This document shows, piece after piece, positions 37,581 through 47,685 of a DNA stretch of 64,000 nt. How positions within the stretch are numbered: position 1 is the stretch's first letter; each line of letters starts with the position of its first letter. The notes below the pieces were generated by a model. That model was given only the letters and a program-made list of their open reading frames with translations, did not search any database and was not told the origin of the DNA. The stretch is from Oceanobacillus sp. HTM 045 (GTDB lineage: Bacteria > Pseudomonadota > Alphaproteobacteria > Rhodobacterales > Rhodobacteraceae), in NCBI GenBank assembly GCA_009733745.1, contig WNWL01000003.1:124001-188000 (forward strand), in the 5' to 3' direction. Both the position numbers and the translations under genes were made by a program.

Positions 37581-38435
37581 TCAGAACCACTGCCCCGGCT
37601 CGATCATCCCCAGTTCCAGCAACTGGGCAGAGGACCAGTCGAACGGCCGCGAGCCGGCCCATACCAGCTTGCGCCGCACCGCCTCGAAGCCGGGATTGGC
37701 GAAGAGCTGCCGCGCGCGGCGCAGGCTCATAACAGCGCCGGTCGGGTTGTGGTGCCAGGGGCAGGAGACCGAGGCGTAGGCCAGCTTGGCGAAGCGGAGC
37801 TCCGGCCCCAGCGGCACCTCCGGGTCGGACCGGTACAGCGACGCGCGCCCGATATGCTGCTGCGCCGCCGGGATCATCCCCTCGAACCGCCAGCCGAGCC
37901 CGCCGTAGACGTCGAGCCAGCCCTGCTCCTTCGGGAAGGCGTGGTAGCCGCTCACGTCCATCCGCAGCCCGGCCTCCTCGGGCGCGGTGCCGTCGGCGGG
38001 CAGCGGGTCGGCATAGAGGTCGAGCGCGTAGCAGTAGAGGATCCGCCGCCGCTCCTCGGCGAGGAAGGTGGTAATGTCGGCCAGAACCCGCGTCTCGCAC
38101 CAGGGGAAGAACAGGAACTCGCCGTTGAAGGCCCAGGCGATCCAGCGCCCCGGCCAGCGCGCACCGACCGCGTTCAGCACCGCCGCCGCGCCGCCCGGCC
38201 GGTCGAGATCGGCCCGCACCGGGATCACCCGCGCCCCCTCCGGCAGGCCCTCGCGGAACAGGTCCGCCGTCTCGGTGCCGGCGACGATCACCGCCGCCGC
38301 GCCGAGCCGCAGCATCCGCGCCACCGTCTCGCGCACCATGTAGCGCTGCTCCGCCAGCACCACGGCCAGCGGCCCGCCGGACAGCGACCCGGCGGCGGCG
38401 CTCGCGAGGAAGGCGTCGGGTGAGGGATGCTCCAT
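37581..38435 (-). CDS. Conserved protein, possibly glycosyltransferase-like
   Basis: A 284-residue protein of uncertain family. The segment WIAWAFNGEFLFFPWCETRVLADITTFL (in part, about 98-125) resembles the acidic-residue region and following helix of family-2-like glycosyltransferases, but the DxD motif is replaced by NGE. Trp and Tyr content is high (SGYHAFPKEQGWLDVYGGLGWRFE in part). No signal peptide or transmembrane segment. It converges on the repeat-A array. Confidence 0.55.
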   Translation of the reverse strand: MEHPSPDAFLASAAAGSLSGGPLAVVLAEQRYMVRETVARMLRLGAAAVIVAGTETADLFREGLPEGARVIPVRADLDRPGGAAAVLNAVGARWPGRWIAWAFNGEFLFFPWCETRVLADITTFLAEERRRILYCYALDLYADPLPADGTAPEEAGLRMDVSGYHAFPKEQGWLDVYGGLGWRFEGMIPAAQQHIGRASLYRSDPEVPLGPELRFAKLAYASVSCPWHHNPTGAVMSLRRARQLFANPGFEAVRRKLVWAGSRPFDWSSAQLLELGMIEPGQWF

Positions 38436-38556
38436 CGGCAGGTTCCGGCCTCAGCTCTCCAGTCCAGGCGCCGCGTGGCGGCTGCCACCACGGGCGCTAC
38501 CCCGCCCGGCACCCCCGGCGCAACCGCGCCGCTTGACGCGCCTCACAACCAGCGCC

Positions 38557-38994
38557 TCACAGCCAGCGCCGCACCTGCGCGCGATAGCGCCGGTAGGGCT
38601 CGCCGAGTTCCGCGTCCAGCACCTTTTCCTCGGGCCGGATGAACAGCCAGTCAAGGATCACGCCAAGCAGCGGCACCAGCAGCAGCCCCCAGGGCGCGCC
38701 GATGGCGACGCACCAGCCGGCGAGGATAACGCAGTCAGCGATGTAGATCGGGTTGCGCGAGAAGCGATAGGGCCCCGCCGCCACCAGCGCGCTCGGGTGC
38801 TCGCGCGGGATGATCGTCGTCCGCGCCGCGCGGAAGGCCACCGCCGCCCAGCCCAGCAGCGCCGCGCCTGCCAGCATCACCGCGCCGCCGATCCACGGCC
38901 AGCCCGGCGCGGTGCGCAGGAACCACGCCACGGCCATCGCGCCCAGCAGCCAGACCGGCGGCATGTTCAGCCAGTTGAGAAACCCCGCGTTCAC
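38557..38994 (-). CDS. Isoprenylcysteine/phospholipid methyltransferase-type membrane protein
   Basis: A 145-residue integral membrane protein of the ICMT/PEMT family. Three or four transmembrane segments and the family motif PYRFSRNPIYIAD near residues 80-92, followed by the C-terminal RPEEKVLDAELGEPYRRYRAQVRRW (in part), which forms the SAM site. GTG 38994 overlaps the panC stop (GTGA). Substrate is unknown; many bacterial members methylate lipids or small molecules. Confidence 0.82.
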   Translation of the reverse strand: MNAGFLNWLNMPPVWLLGAMAVAWFLRTAPGWPWIGGAVMLAGAALLGWAAVAFRAARTTIIPREHPSALVAAGPYRFSRNPIYIADCVILAGWCVAIGAPWGLLLVPLLGVILDWLFIRPEEKVLDAELGEPYRRYRAQVRRWL

Positions 38995-39866
38995 GCCGTC
39001 GCACCGGGGCGGGGCAGCGCCATGTTGTCGATCAGCCGCGCCCGGCCGAGACGCGCCGCGCCGAAGATCCGGCTCCTGCCGTCCGGCACGGAGACCTGCT
39101 CCAGCGTCTCGCCGTCGCGGATCTCGACATAGTCCACCCGGTCGAACCCGGCCGCGATCAGCGCGCTGACCGCCGATGCCTCGGCCTCGCGCGGGTCGGC
39201 GCCGGCGGCCGCGCTCTCGCCCGCCGCGGCCAGCACCCGGTTGAGGTTCGCCGCGACCTGCCGCTGCTCCGCGTCGAGATAGCGGTTGCGCGAGGACATC
39301 GCGAGCCCGTCCGGCTCGCGCTGCGTCGGCGCGCCGAGGATCCGCGTGGGGATGTCGAGGTCGCGCGTCATGCGCCGGATCACCGCGAGCTGCTGCCAGT
39401 CCTTCTCGCCGAACACCGCCACGTCCGCCTGCGCCTGGTTCAGCAGCTTGGAGACCACCTGCGTCACCCCGTCGAAATGCCCCTGCCGGTGCGCGCCGCA
39501 AAGCACGTCGGTCAGCCCCCGCACCCGCACCTCGGTGGCGAAGCCGGGCGGGTAGACCTCCCCCGGCGCCGGCGCGAACAGCAGGTCGCAGCCCGCTTCC
39601 TCCAGCATCGCCGCGTCGCGCGCCTCGTCGCGCGGGTAGCTGGCGAGGTCCTCGCCGGGGCCGAACTGGGTCGGGTTGACGAAGATCGTCGCGATCACCA
39701 GCCGGGCATGCGACAGCGCGTGGCCGACGAGGCTCAGGTGCCCCTCGTGCAGCGCGCCCATGGTCGGCACCAGCCCGATGGCGGCGTCCGGGTCCTCCCG
39801 CCGCCACGCGCGCACGGCGGCGCGCAATTCGTCGATGGTGCGAACCGTCTTCATCGCGGCTTTCAT
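38991..39866 (-). CDS. panC: Pantoate--beta-alanine ligase
   Basis: Final step of pantothenate synthesis. The 291-residue protein has the ATP-binding PTMGALHEGH (34-43), FVNPTQFGPGEDLASYPR and GEKDWQQLAVIRRM motifs. Two in-frame ATGs exist; 39866 is taken because GGGAGG lies before it, while 39854 lacks a ribosome-binding site. panB is not adjacent. Confidence 0.95.
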   Translation of the reverse strand: MKAAMKTVRTIDELRAAVRAWRREDPDAAIGLVPTMGALHEGHLSLVGHALSHARLVIATIFVNPTQFGPGEDLASYPRDEARDAAMLEEAGCDLLFAPAPGEVYPPGFATEVRVRGLTDVLCGAHRQGHFDGVTQVVSKLLNQAQADVAVFGEKDWQQLAVIRRMTRDLDIPTRILGAPTQREPDGLAMSSRNRYLDAEQRQVAANLNRVLAAAGESAAAGADPREAEASAVSALIAAGFDRVDYVEIRDGETLEQVSVPDGRSRIFGAARLGRARLIDNMALPRPGATA

Positions 39867-40072
39867 GGCGGCGCGACCTCCCGCAAGGCGTCTTCCCCGG
39901 CCACTTCCTTAGCGCACCGCGCCGCGGCGGACGAGTCCCGCGAAAGCGCCGCGCCCCTGCCACATCGCCGCCACGCCGGCGCGCTTCGCCTTGCCCGTGG
40001 GCGGGAGGAACGATAGCTTGCGCCCCGCCAAGTTCATTCGTCCGGCCGCATTTCCGGAAGCCGAGGGCCAGC

Positions 40073-40783
40073 GTGCGATCCATTTCACTCCAGAGGCTTG
40101 CGCTCGCGCTGGCGGTCTGCGCCGGGGCGGCGGGCACGGCCGGCGCCCCGCACGCGCAGGAAGCCCCGCCGCTGACCGAGCGCGGGGCGGAGTACGAGGA
40201 GACCGCCCGCCGCGCCCGCATCGCGACCGAGCTGCGCTATCCCGGCGAGGTCGATCTCGAGAACGCCACCGACCCCGCAACCGAACGCCGCGTCGAGCGG
40301 CCCGAGGCGCCCAACCCGGACGCCGAGCGCTGGGGCTGGGCCATCGTCGTCTGCATCGCGCTGGCGGTGATCGTGTTCGTCGTGATCCGCTTCGGCGGCT
40401 CCACCAGCATCGCCTTCCGCCGGGTCGGCGACGGCCGCCGCGGCGACGTGGCGGAGGAGCGCGCGGTGATCGACGAGGCCGGCGGGCTCAGGGGCTTCCT
40501 CGCCCGCCTCCGCGCCATGACCGACCGCCCCGCCGCGCTGGTCCTGCTGATCCAGGGCGCGCTGGAACGCGCGGGCCAGCTTACCGGCACCCCGGTGATC
40601 CGCTCGCAGACCGCGCGCGAGGTGCTCCGCCGCCTGCCGCGCGACTGGTCGCACCACCCCGCACTCCGCCGCATCGTGCAGGTGGAGGAGGTGGTCCAGT
40701 TCGGCGGCCGCGACCTCTCCGACCGGGTGTTCGAGGAATGCCTCGACCTCGCCGAACCTCTCTTCGCGGAGGACGCGCGATGA
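40073..40783 (+). CDS. DUF4129-type membrane protein of the second MoxR cluster
   Basis: A 236-residue protein with a signal peptide (about 1-28), a short periplasmic part, one transmembrane segment (87-107) and a cytoplasmic DUF4129-like helical domain (TAREVLRRLPRDW...FGGRDLSDRVFEECL in part). GTG 40073 is the inferred start. The ATGA overlap with the DUF4350-type gene marks the first gene of a seven-gene operon. Function unknown; DUF4129 proteins co-occur with MoxR/DUF58. Confidence 0.75.
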   Translation: MRSISLQRLALALAVCAGAAGTAGAPHAQEAPPLTERGAEYEETARRARIATELRYPGEVDLENATDPATERRVERPEAPNPDAERWGWAIVVCIALAVIVFVVIRFGGSTSIAFRRVGDGRRGDVAEERAVIDEAGGLRGFLARLRAMTDRPAALVLLIQGALERAGQLTGTPVIRSQTAREVLRRLPRDWSHHPALRRIVQVEEVVQFGGRDLSDRVFEECLDLAEPLFAEDAR

Positions 40784-42208
40784 GCGGCGGCGGCAGCGGC
40801 GGCAAGCGGTCGGACCCGGCCATCTTCATCATCGGCGGCGTGCTGATCGTGGCGATCGTCGCGATCTTCCTGATGCGCGGCGCACGCGACGCCGATGTCA
40901 GCCGCACAACTGTCGGCTTCCAGGGCCTCGTCGAATGGCTCGACGAGAACGGCTTCGAGGCCCGCCGCTTCCAGGGCGGCGGCTCGCTGCGGCGCGAGGA
41001 TGTCGGGCTGCGGATCTGGCCGATCCACGACGACAACCTGCTGGCCGAGCGCAAACCGCCCGAGAACGACATGGAGTACCTGCTCCAGACCTCGGAATTC
41101 GACCAGGACCGCTGGGTCGCGCTGCGCAAGGCCGAACTGCTCGACACCATGATCGTGCTGCCGAAATGGCGCACCGGCTCGCGCGTGCTGCGGGTCGGGC
41201 ACGAGATCCTGCTGGTGCCGGACGAGACGGTTGCCACCGTCCTCGACCAGATCGGCCTCGGCGCCGAACTGGTGCGCGGCGAGGGCTTCGCCACCTTCTC
41301 CTATGTCGAGCGCCTGCGCGGCTCGGGCAGCGGCTCAGGCAGCGGCTCCGGCGACGGTGCGGGCGACACCCCCGCCCCCGGCAACACCAGCCAGGACAAG
41401 GGACAGGCGCCCGCGCCGGACCGGCCGGAGACTCCCCCCGCGGGCAGCATCGACCTCGACGCGGTGCTCTACGCGCCGCAGGCCATCGCCGCACCGCGGG
41501 CCTGCGTGCCGGTGATCGGCTCGCGCAACGCGATGATCCTCGGCGACTGCAACACCGGCTCCGGCCACGTGCTGCTGCTGACCGACCCGGACCTGCTGAG
41601 CAACCAGGGCCTCCGCCTCGGCGACAATGCCGAGATCGCGCTGGCGCTGGCCCGGCGCTACGGGGGCGGCAAGCAGATCCTCTACGACACCACCAACCGG
41701 ATCTACGCCATCGACCCGACGGCCTTCACGCCCGAGCGCCGCGACCGGAGCTGGGAGGACCTCGCGCGCATCTTCGGCTGGCCCTTCACCGTGATCTGGG
41801 CCGCGGCCATCGCGCTCGCGGCCATCGTGACCTGGCGGAGCTGGATCCGCTACGGCCCGCCCGCGCGGCCGATCCGCGACGGGCTGCGCGCCGCGAAGGA
41901 GGTCTCCATCGCCGCCAAGGGCCGCCTGCTGCGGCTCTCCGGCCACGACGCCAAGCTGCTGGAGACATGGGCGCAGTCCCGCTGCCAGCGCCTCGCCGCC
42001 GAGATCCTCGGGCCGCACCGGCCGCATGGCGAGGATCCGGTGGAGCAGGTCGCGAGGGTGACGCGGCGGCGCAACCCCGAACTCGCCCGCGAGTTCGAGC
42101 AGGCCGCCGCGGAGATCAGCCGCACATCAACATCGGACCTCCGCACCGGCGAGGGCGACCTCATCCGGCGGCTGGACCGCTTCGAGACGATTCTGGAAAG
42201 GGTACTCG

Positions 42209-43164
<956 letters not shown>

Positions 43165-43165
<1 letters not shown>

Positions 43166-44469
43166 TGCGCCCGAGCCGGATCCTCCTCCTGATCGGCCTC
43201 GCCGTGTTCGCGATCAGCGTGCCCGCGGCGATCCTGGAGGACGTTCCGGCGGAGGTGATCCTCGTCCTCTGGGGCGGGCTGGCGGCGGCGATCCTCGCCG
43301 ACCTCGCGCTCTCGCCCTCGCGCCGGTCGATGAAGCTCTACATCTACGGCCCGGCGGAGGTGTTCACCAACGAGATCGCCGAGATCAATCTCGGCATCGA
43401 GGGCAGGCGCACGCTGCCCGCCCGGATCGGCTGCCGCCTCGACCTGCCGGAGGGGCTCGCGGGCCCGGTCGAGACCTGGATCGAGAGCGTCGGCACCGAC
43501 GCCGTCGCCCGCATCGGCCTGACCGCGAAGCGCCGCGGCCGTTGGCCGATCCCGCGGCTCTGGCTGCGCTGGCGCTCGCGCCTCCGGCTGATCGAGTTCT
43601 GCCCGCGCTTCTCCACCCAGGTGGTGGTCGACGCGACGCCCAACATCCGCCCCGTCCAGTCCGGCCAGATCGACGTCAAGGTCCGCTCGTCGCTCTTCGG
43701 CATGAAGGAGAACCTGATCAAGGGCGAGGGCTCGGAGTTCCACCAGCTCCGCGACTGGACGGTCGGCATGGACATCCGCGCCATCGACTGGAAGCACTCC
43801 GCCCGCCACCGCACGCTGGTCGCCAAGGAGATGCGGGCCGAGCGCAACCACCAGGTCATCCTCGCGCTCGACAACGGCTTCCTCATGCGGGAAGAGATCG
43901 CCGGCCTGCCCAAGATCGACCATTCCGTCAACGCCGCGCTCGCCACCGCCTGGGCGGCGATCCTCGGCGGCGATCTGATCGGGCTCTACGGTTTCGACAG
44001 CCGCCCGCGGCTCTACCTGCCGCCCGAGGCGGGGCGCGGCGCCTTCGCCCGGCTGCGCAAACGCACCGCGGAGATGGAATACCGCACCGTCGAGACCAAC
44101 CACACGCTGGCGATGGCCCAGCTCCACGCCCGGCTCAAGCGCCGCTCGCTGGTGATCGTCTTCTCCGACTTCGTCGACACCACCACGGCGGAACTGCTGG
44201 TCGAGAACGTCGCGGTGCTGAACCGCCACCACGTCATCGTCTTCGTCGCGCTGCGCGATCCCGGCATCGAGCGCATCGCCAACGGCACGCCCGACACGCT
44301 GACCGACGTCGCCAATTCCGTCGCCGCCGCCGAGATGCTGAAGGAGCGCGACCTGGTGATGGAGCGCCTCTCCCGGCTCGGCGTCTTCGTCATCAACACG
44401 CGGCCCGAGCAGCTCACCGCCGAGCTGATCACCACCTACCTCAACATCAAGGCGCGGGAAGTCATCTGA
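43165..44469 (+). CDS. DUF58 protein with N-terminal membrane anchors, second copy
   Basis: A 434-residue protein: two transmembrane segments (about 6-26 and 29-50), a beta-rich region, and the DUF58 core [30 protein letters not shown] (in part), followed by [17 protein letters not shown], a VWA-fold strand with acidic residues. It shares the moxR stop/start junction by 1 bp (TGATG). The soluble DUF58 paralogue is at 18312. Confidence 0.88.
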
Positions 44470-44485
44470 TGGGGGGCACGATCCG

Positions 44486-45559
44486 ATGTCCGAAGACCTG
44501 ATCCGCTCCGCCCGGTTCCGCGCCGAGCGCGAGGCCGACTGGAAGCGCCTGCAGGAGATCGTCACCAAGGCCGAGAAGCGCGGCGTGCGCCGCCTCTCCT
44601 TCGAGGAGGCGCGCGACCTCGCGATCCTCTACCGGCAGGCCGTCAACTCCCTCTCGGTCGCCCGCGAGATCTCGCTCGACCGCGCCCTGCTCGACTATCT
44701 CGACGCGCTCTGCGCCCGGGCCTACCTCGCCGTCTACGCCCCGCAGGAGACGCTGGCCGGCGTGGTCTGGCGCTTCTTCGCCCGCGGCTGCCCGCAGGCG
44801 ATGCGCCGGTCCGGCTGGCACCTGCTGCTCTCCCTCTTCGCGCTCTCGCTCGGCGTCGTGGCGGGCTGGCTCCTGTTCATCACCGACCCGAGCTGGTGGA
44901 ACAGCTTCATCCCCGGCGACCTCGGCGGCGGGCGCGGGCCCGGCGCCTCGACCCAGCAGCTTCTCGACGTGATCTACGGCGACGGGCAGGAGAGCGGCAG
45001 CCAGCTCGCCGCCTTCGCCACCTATCTCTTCTCCCACAACGTGCGCATCGCGATCTTCTGCTTCGCGCTCGGCATCCTCGCCTGCATCCCGAGCTTCGTG
45101 CTGGCGGTCTACAACGGCATCATCCTCGGCCTGTTCCTCGCGCTCCACTTCGACCGCGGCATCGGCTGGGACCTCGTCGGCTGGCTCTCGATCCACGGCG
45201 TGACCGAGCTTGCCGCCATCGTCATCGCCTGCGCCGGCGGGTTCCGGCTCGGCTGGGCGGTGATCTTCCCCGGCAACCTGACCCGGCGCGACCAGCTTCG
45301 CCGCCACGGGCGCGACGCGGCCAAGCTGGCGGTGCTGGCCGCGATCATGCTGCTGGTCGCCGGCATTCTGGAGGGCTTCTTCCGCCAGCTCGTGCAGGAC
45401 ATGGAAACCCGCCTGATCGTCGGCTGGGGCATCGGCCTCCTGTGGCTGCTCTGGATCCTGCTCGCCGGGCGCGGCAGCACCGCCGAGCGGCGCGACGAGC
45501 AGCGCGGCGCGCACGCCCACTACGGCGGCAATGACCGGCTGGGGGAGGACGCGGCATGA
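44486..45559 (+). CDS. SpoIIM-family (DUF95) membrane protein
   Basis: A 357-residue integral membrane protein with a soluble N-terminal helical part (about 1-110) and six or so transmembrane segments. Family signatures FSHNVRIAIFCFALGILACIPSF (in part) and the following HGVTELAAIVIACAGGFRLG match stage II sporulation protein M homologues, which are widespread in non-sporulating bacteria beside RDD and MoxR genes. ATG 44486 is 16 bp after the DUF58 stop. Confidence 0.85.
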   Translation: MSEDLIRSARFRAEREADWKRLQEIVTKAEKRGVRRLSFEEARDLAILYRQAVNSLSVAREISLDRALLDYLDALCARAYLAVYAPQETLAGVVWRFFARGCPQAMRRSGWHLLLSLFALSLGVVAGWLLFITDPSWWNSFIPGDLGGGRGPGASTQQLLDVIYGDGQESGSQLAAFATYLFSHNVRIAIFCFALGILACIPSFVLAVYNGIILGLFLALHFDRGIGWDLVGWLSIHGVTELAAIVIACAGGFRLGWAVIFPGNLTRRDQLRRHGRDAAKLAVLAAIMLLVAGILEGFFRQLVQDMETRLIVGWGIGLLWLLWILLAGRGSTAERRDEQRGAHAHYGGNDRLGEDAA

Positions 45560-46560
45560 CCGACGCCACCACCACCCCGAACGGCGCCAGCCCCGCGCCG
45601 CCGAAACAGTCCCGCCGTCAGCGGCGCAGGCAGCGCCCCTCCAAGGTCACCTCCCGCCGGATGATGCCGGAGCACCTGCTGCCCGACTTCATCCCGCCCG
45701 AGGGCGTGCCGCTCAGGTTCACCGTCGCCGGCGTCGGCGCGCGGCTCGGCGCGCAGCTTACCGACATCCTGATCACCGCGGGCTTCGTGCTCGGCATCAT
45801 CCTGCTGGTGCTGCTTCTGCGGGTGGAACTGGGCGACGGCTGGTCGATCCTGTTCTCGATCCTCTTCCTGTTCATCCGCGCGCCCTACTACATCCTGACC
45901 GAGTTGCTCTGGAACGGGCAGACGCTCGGCAAGAAGATCACCGGGCTCCGCGTCATCTCCGCCACCGGCGGCTCGCTGGAGGCGCATTCCGTCGTGGTGC
46001 GCAACCTGATGAAGGAGATGGAGATCTTCGTCCCCGGCACCTACCTGATCATGGCGCCGACGCTGGACGGGCTCACCTACGTCATCGTGCTGCTCTGGAT
46101 CGCGATCCTGCTGATCGTGCCGCTGACCAACAAGCGCCGCCAGCGCATGGGCGACATGGTGGCCAACACCGTGGTCATCCACCACCCCCGCGCGGTGATG
46201 GCGCCCGACCTCACTGCAAAGGTCCCGGCCCACAGCGAGACGGCGGAGCGCTACCCGTTCCAGTCGCACCAGCTCGACCATTACGGCCGCTACGAGCTGC
46301 AGACGCTGGAGCGCGTGCTGCAGGCCGGCCCGCCCTATTCGGGCCCCGACGCCAAGCGCCGCCACGAACAGTCGCTGCAGACCATCATGGGCAAGATCCT
46401 CGCCAAGATCGACTACCCCGAGAAAGTGCCGGAGGCCGACGCGCTGGCCTTCCTGCAGGCCTTCTACAAGGCCCAGCGCGCCTATCTCGAAAGCCGCCGC
46501 CTGTTCGGCGACGCCCGCGAGGACAAGTTCCACAAGGAAGAGAACGGGAAGGCGGAGTGA
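45556..46560 (+). CDS. RDD-family membrane protein
   Basis: A 334-residue protein. Transmembrane segments lie near 70-90, 100-115 and 175-195 with the RDD-like GARLGAQLTDILITAGFVL (Arg-x-x-x-x-x-x-Asp) and LGKKITGLRVI motifs. The C-terminal 120 residues are soluble and unusual for RDD proteins. It overlaps the spoIIM-like gene by 4 bp and the next by 4 bp (GTGA). RDD proteins are associated with ion transport or membrane stress; not proven here. Confidence 0.83.
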   Translation: MTDATTTPNGASPAPPKQSRRQRRRQRPSKVTSRRMMPEHLLPDFIPPEGVPLRFTVAGVGARLGAQLTDILITAGFVLGIILLVLLLRVELGDGWSILFSILFLFIRAPYYILTELLWNGQTLGKKITGLRVISATGGSLEAHSVVVRNLMKEMEIFVPGTYLIMAPTLDGLTYVIVLLWIAILLIVPLTNKRRQRMGDMVANTVVIHHPRAVMAPDLTAKVPAHSETAERYPFQSHQLDHYGRYELQTLERVLQAGPPYSGPDAKRRHEQSLQTIMGKILAKIDYPEKVPEADALAFLQAFYKAQRAYLESRRLFGDAREDKFHKEENGKAE

Positions 46561-47366
46561 CCGACACCACCTACCAGCGCCCGGAGGAGCCCGCCCTCGG
46601 GGTCGGCACCATCTTCACCGAGACGTTCGGCCTGTTCTTCCGGCGCATCCACATCTTCGCGCTGCTCGCCTTCCTCCCCTCCGTGGCGCTGGAGGCGTTC
46701 GACTTTTTCGTCACCCAGCAGCTCCTCCAGCAGCTCGACGTCTACGGCGACCCCGATGCCTGGGCGCGGAACCTCTACCTCTACGCCGCGCTTTCTGTCG
46801 TCTCCGCCTTCGTCGGCACCAGCCTCGCGGTCGCGATGGTCGCGCAGGCCGCCTATGACGCGCGGCTCGGCCACCGGGCGCGGATCGGGCACTACATCGC
46901 CTCGGCGCTGCGCGGCATCGTGCCGATCGTGGTGCTCGCCGTCGGCCTCGGGGTGGTGCTGATCGCCGGTTTCGTGCTGCTGATCGCGCCGGGCCTCTGG
47001 CTGATGGGGCTCTGGTCGCTGGTGAACCCGGCCATCGTGATCGAGCGCGCGGGGTTCCGCGCCGTGTCCCGCAGCCACGCCCTCACCCTCGGCTACCGCT
47101 GGCCGGTGGTCGGGGCGCTCCTGCTGATCTACCTGATGATCGCCCTGATCGGCGCGGTGATCGCGGTCCCCGTGGTCGCCATGCTCGGCATCGGCACATC
47201 CGGCGGCCCGCTCTCGGTCCTGTCCTTCGCCGAGATGGGCTCCAGCATCCTGATCGGCATGGTCCAGTTCGGCCTCTCCGGCGTCTGCCTCGCCCTGACC
47301 TACGCCCGCCTCCGCGAGATCAAGGAGGGCCTGCCGACCGAAACCCTGGAAGACGTGTTCGGCTGA
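46557..47366 (+). CDS. Integral membrane protein ending the second MoxR cluster
   Basis: A 269-residue polytopic protein (about six transmembrane segments), with GLWLMGLWSLVNPAIVIERAGFRAVSRSHALT (in part), the pattern of YciC/glycerophosphodiester-phosphodiesterase-type membrane domains. The GTG start 46557 overlaps the RDD stop by 4 bp. No catalytic motif is visible. It ends 5 bp before repeat A copy 6. Confidence 0.75.
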   Translation: MTDTTYQRPEEPALGVGTIFTETFGLFFRRIHIFALLAFLPSVALEAFDFFVTQQLLQQLDVYGDPDAWARNLYLYAALSVVSAFVGTSLAVAMVAQAAYDARLGHRARIGHYIASALRGIVPIVVLAVGLGVVLIAGFVLLIAPGLWLMGLWSLVNPAIVIERAGFRAVSRSHALTLGYRWPVVGALLLIYLMIALIGAVIAVPVVAMLGIGTSGGPLSVLSFAEMGSSILIGMVQFGLSGVCLALTYARLREIKEGLPTETLEDVFG

Positions 47367-47371
47367 GACAC

Positions 47372-47560
47372 GAGGTCAGCGCGAAGGGCCACGTCCGGCC
47401 CTGGACGGGCGTGGTGGGCCTAGAGGTCGGCTTGATTTATCCTGGCAAGTTCTCCCGCCCTCCGATCCCCTTGCAGCGTCAGAAAACGCCCGGCCCGGGG
47501 GAGGGCCGGAAGCCGATCAAACCTGGCCCGCGCTGGCCGCGCGTGCCGTGGCTGGTGCGG
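47372..47560 (-). repeat. Intergenic repeat A, copy 6
   Basis: Inverted copy with the distal hairpin at its best: CCACGTCCG/CGGGCGTGG (47389-47414, 9 bp with one G-U, 8-nt loop). The central CTTGATTTATCC block and TTGCAGCGTCAGAAAACG block are present. A 13-bp insertion (near AAGCCGATCAAAC) separates the GC stem from the terminal CGCGC/GCGCG stem. Convergent gap before the BisC-like gene. Confidence 0.85.
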
Positions 47561-47618
47561 CGCGCAAGGAAAAATGGCGGAACCTGGGGCGACCCTCGCG
47601 AAGGAGCAGAATCCCCCA

Positions 47619-47660
47619 TTTCACCCCTGGCGGTGAATCGCGGCTCCTTTCGGGAACCAC
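47619..47660 (-). repeat. Intergenic repeat B, copy 2 (double hairpin)
   Basis: Identical to copy 1 (6047-6088) at 41 of 42 bases (TTTCACCCCTGG against TTTCACCCTTGG). It lies 26 nt after the stop of the minus-strand BisC-like gene, in the same orientation relative to the gene end as copy 1 is to mtaB. Confidence 0.8.
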
Positions 47661-47685
47661 ATGACATCTAGGATGTCACCGAATG

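Noticed and set aside
37164-38423. A 419-codon frame across repeats A copies 4 and 5 into the 37581 gene
   Set aside because: It runs through non-coding repeats and opposite a better gene; no ribosome-binding site or domain.
41321-41365. Short repeated GGCAGC units as a possible CRISPR or structural repeat
   Set aside because: The units are in frame, 6-12 bp, without spacers; they simply encode a Gly-Ser linker.
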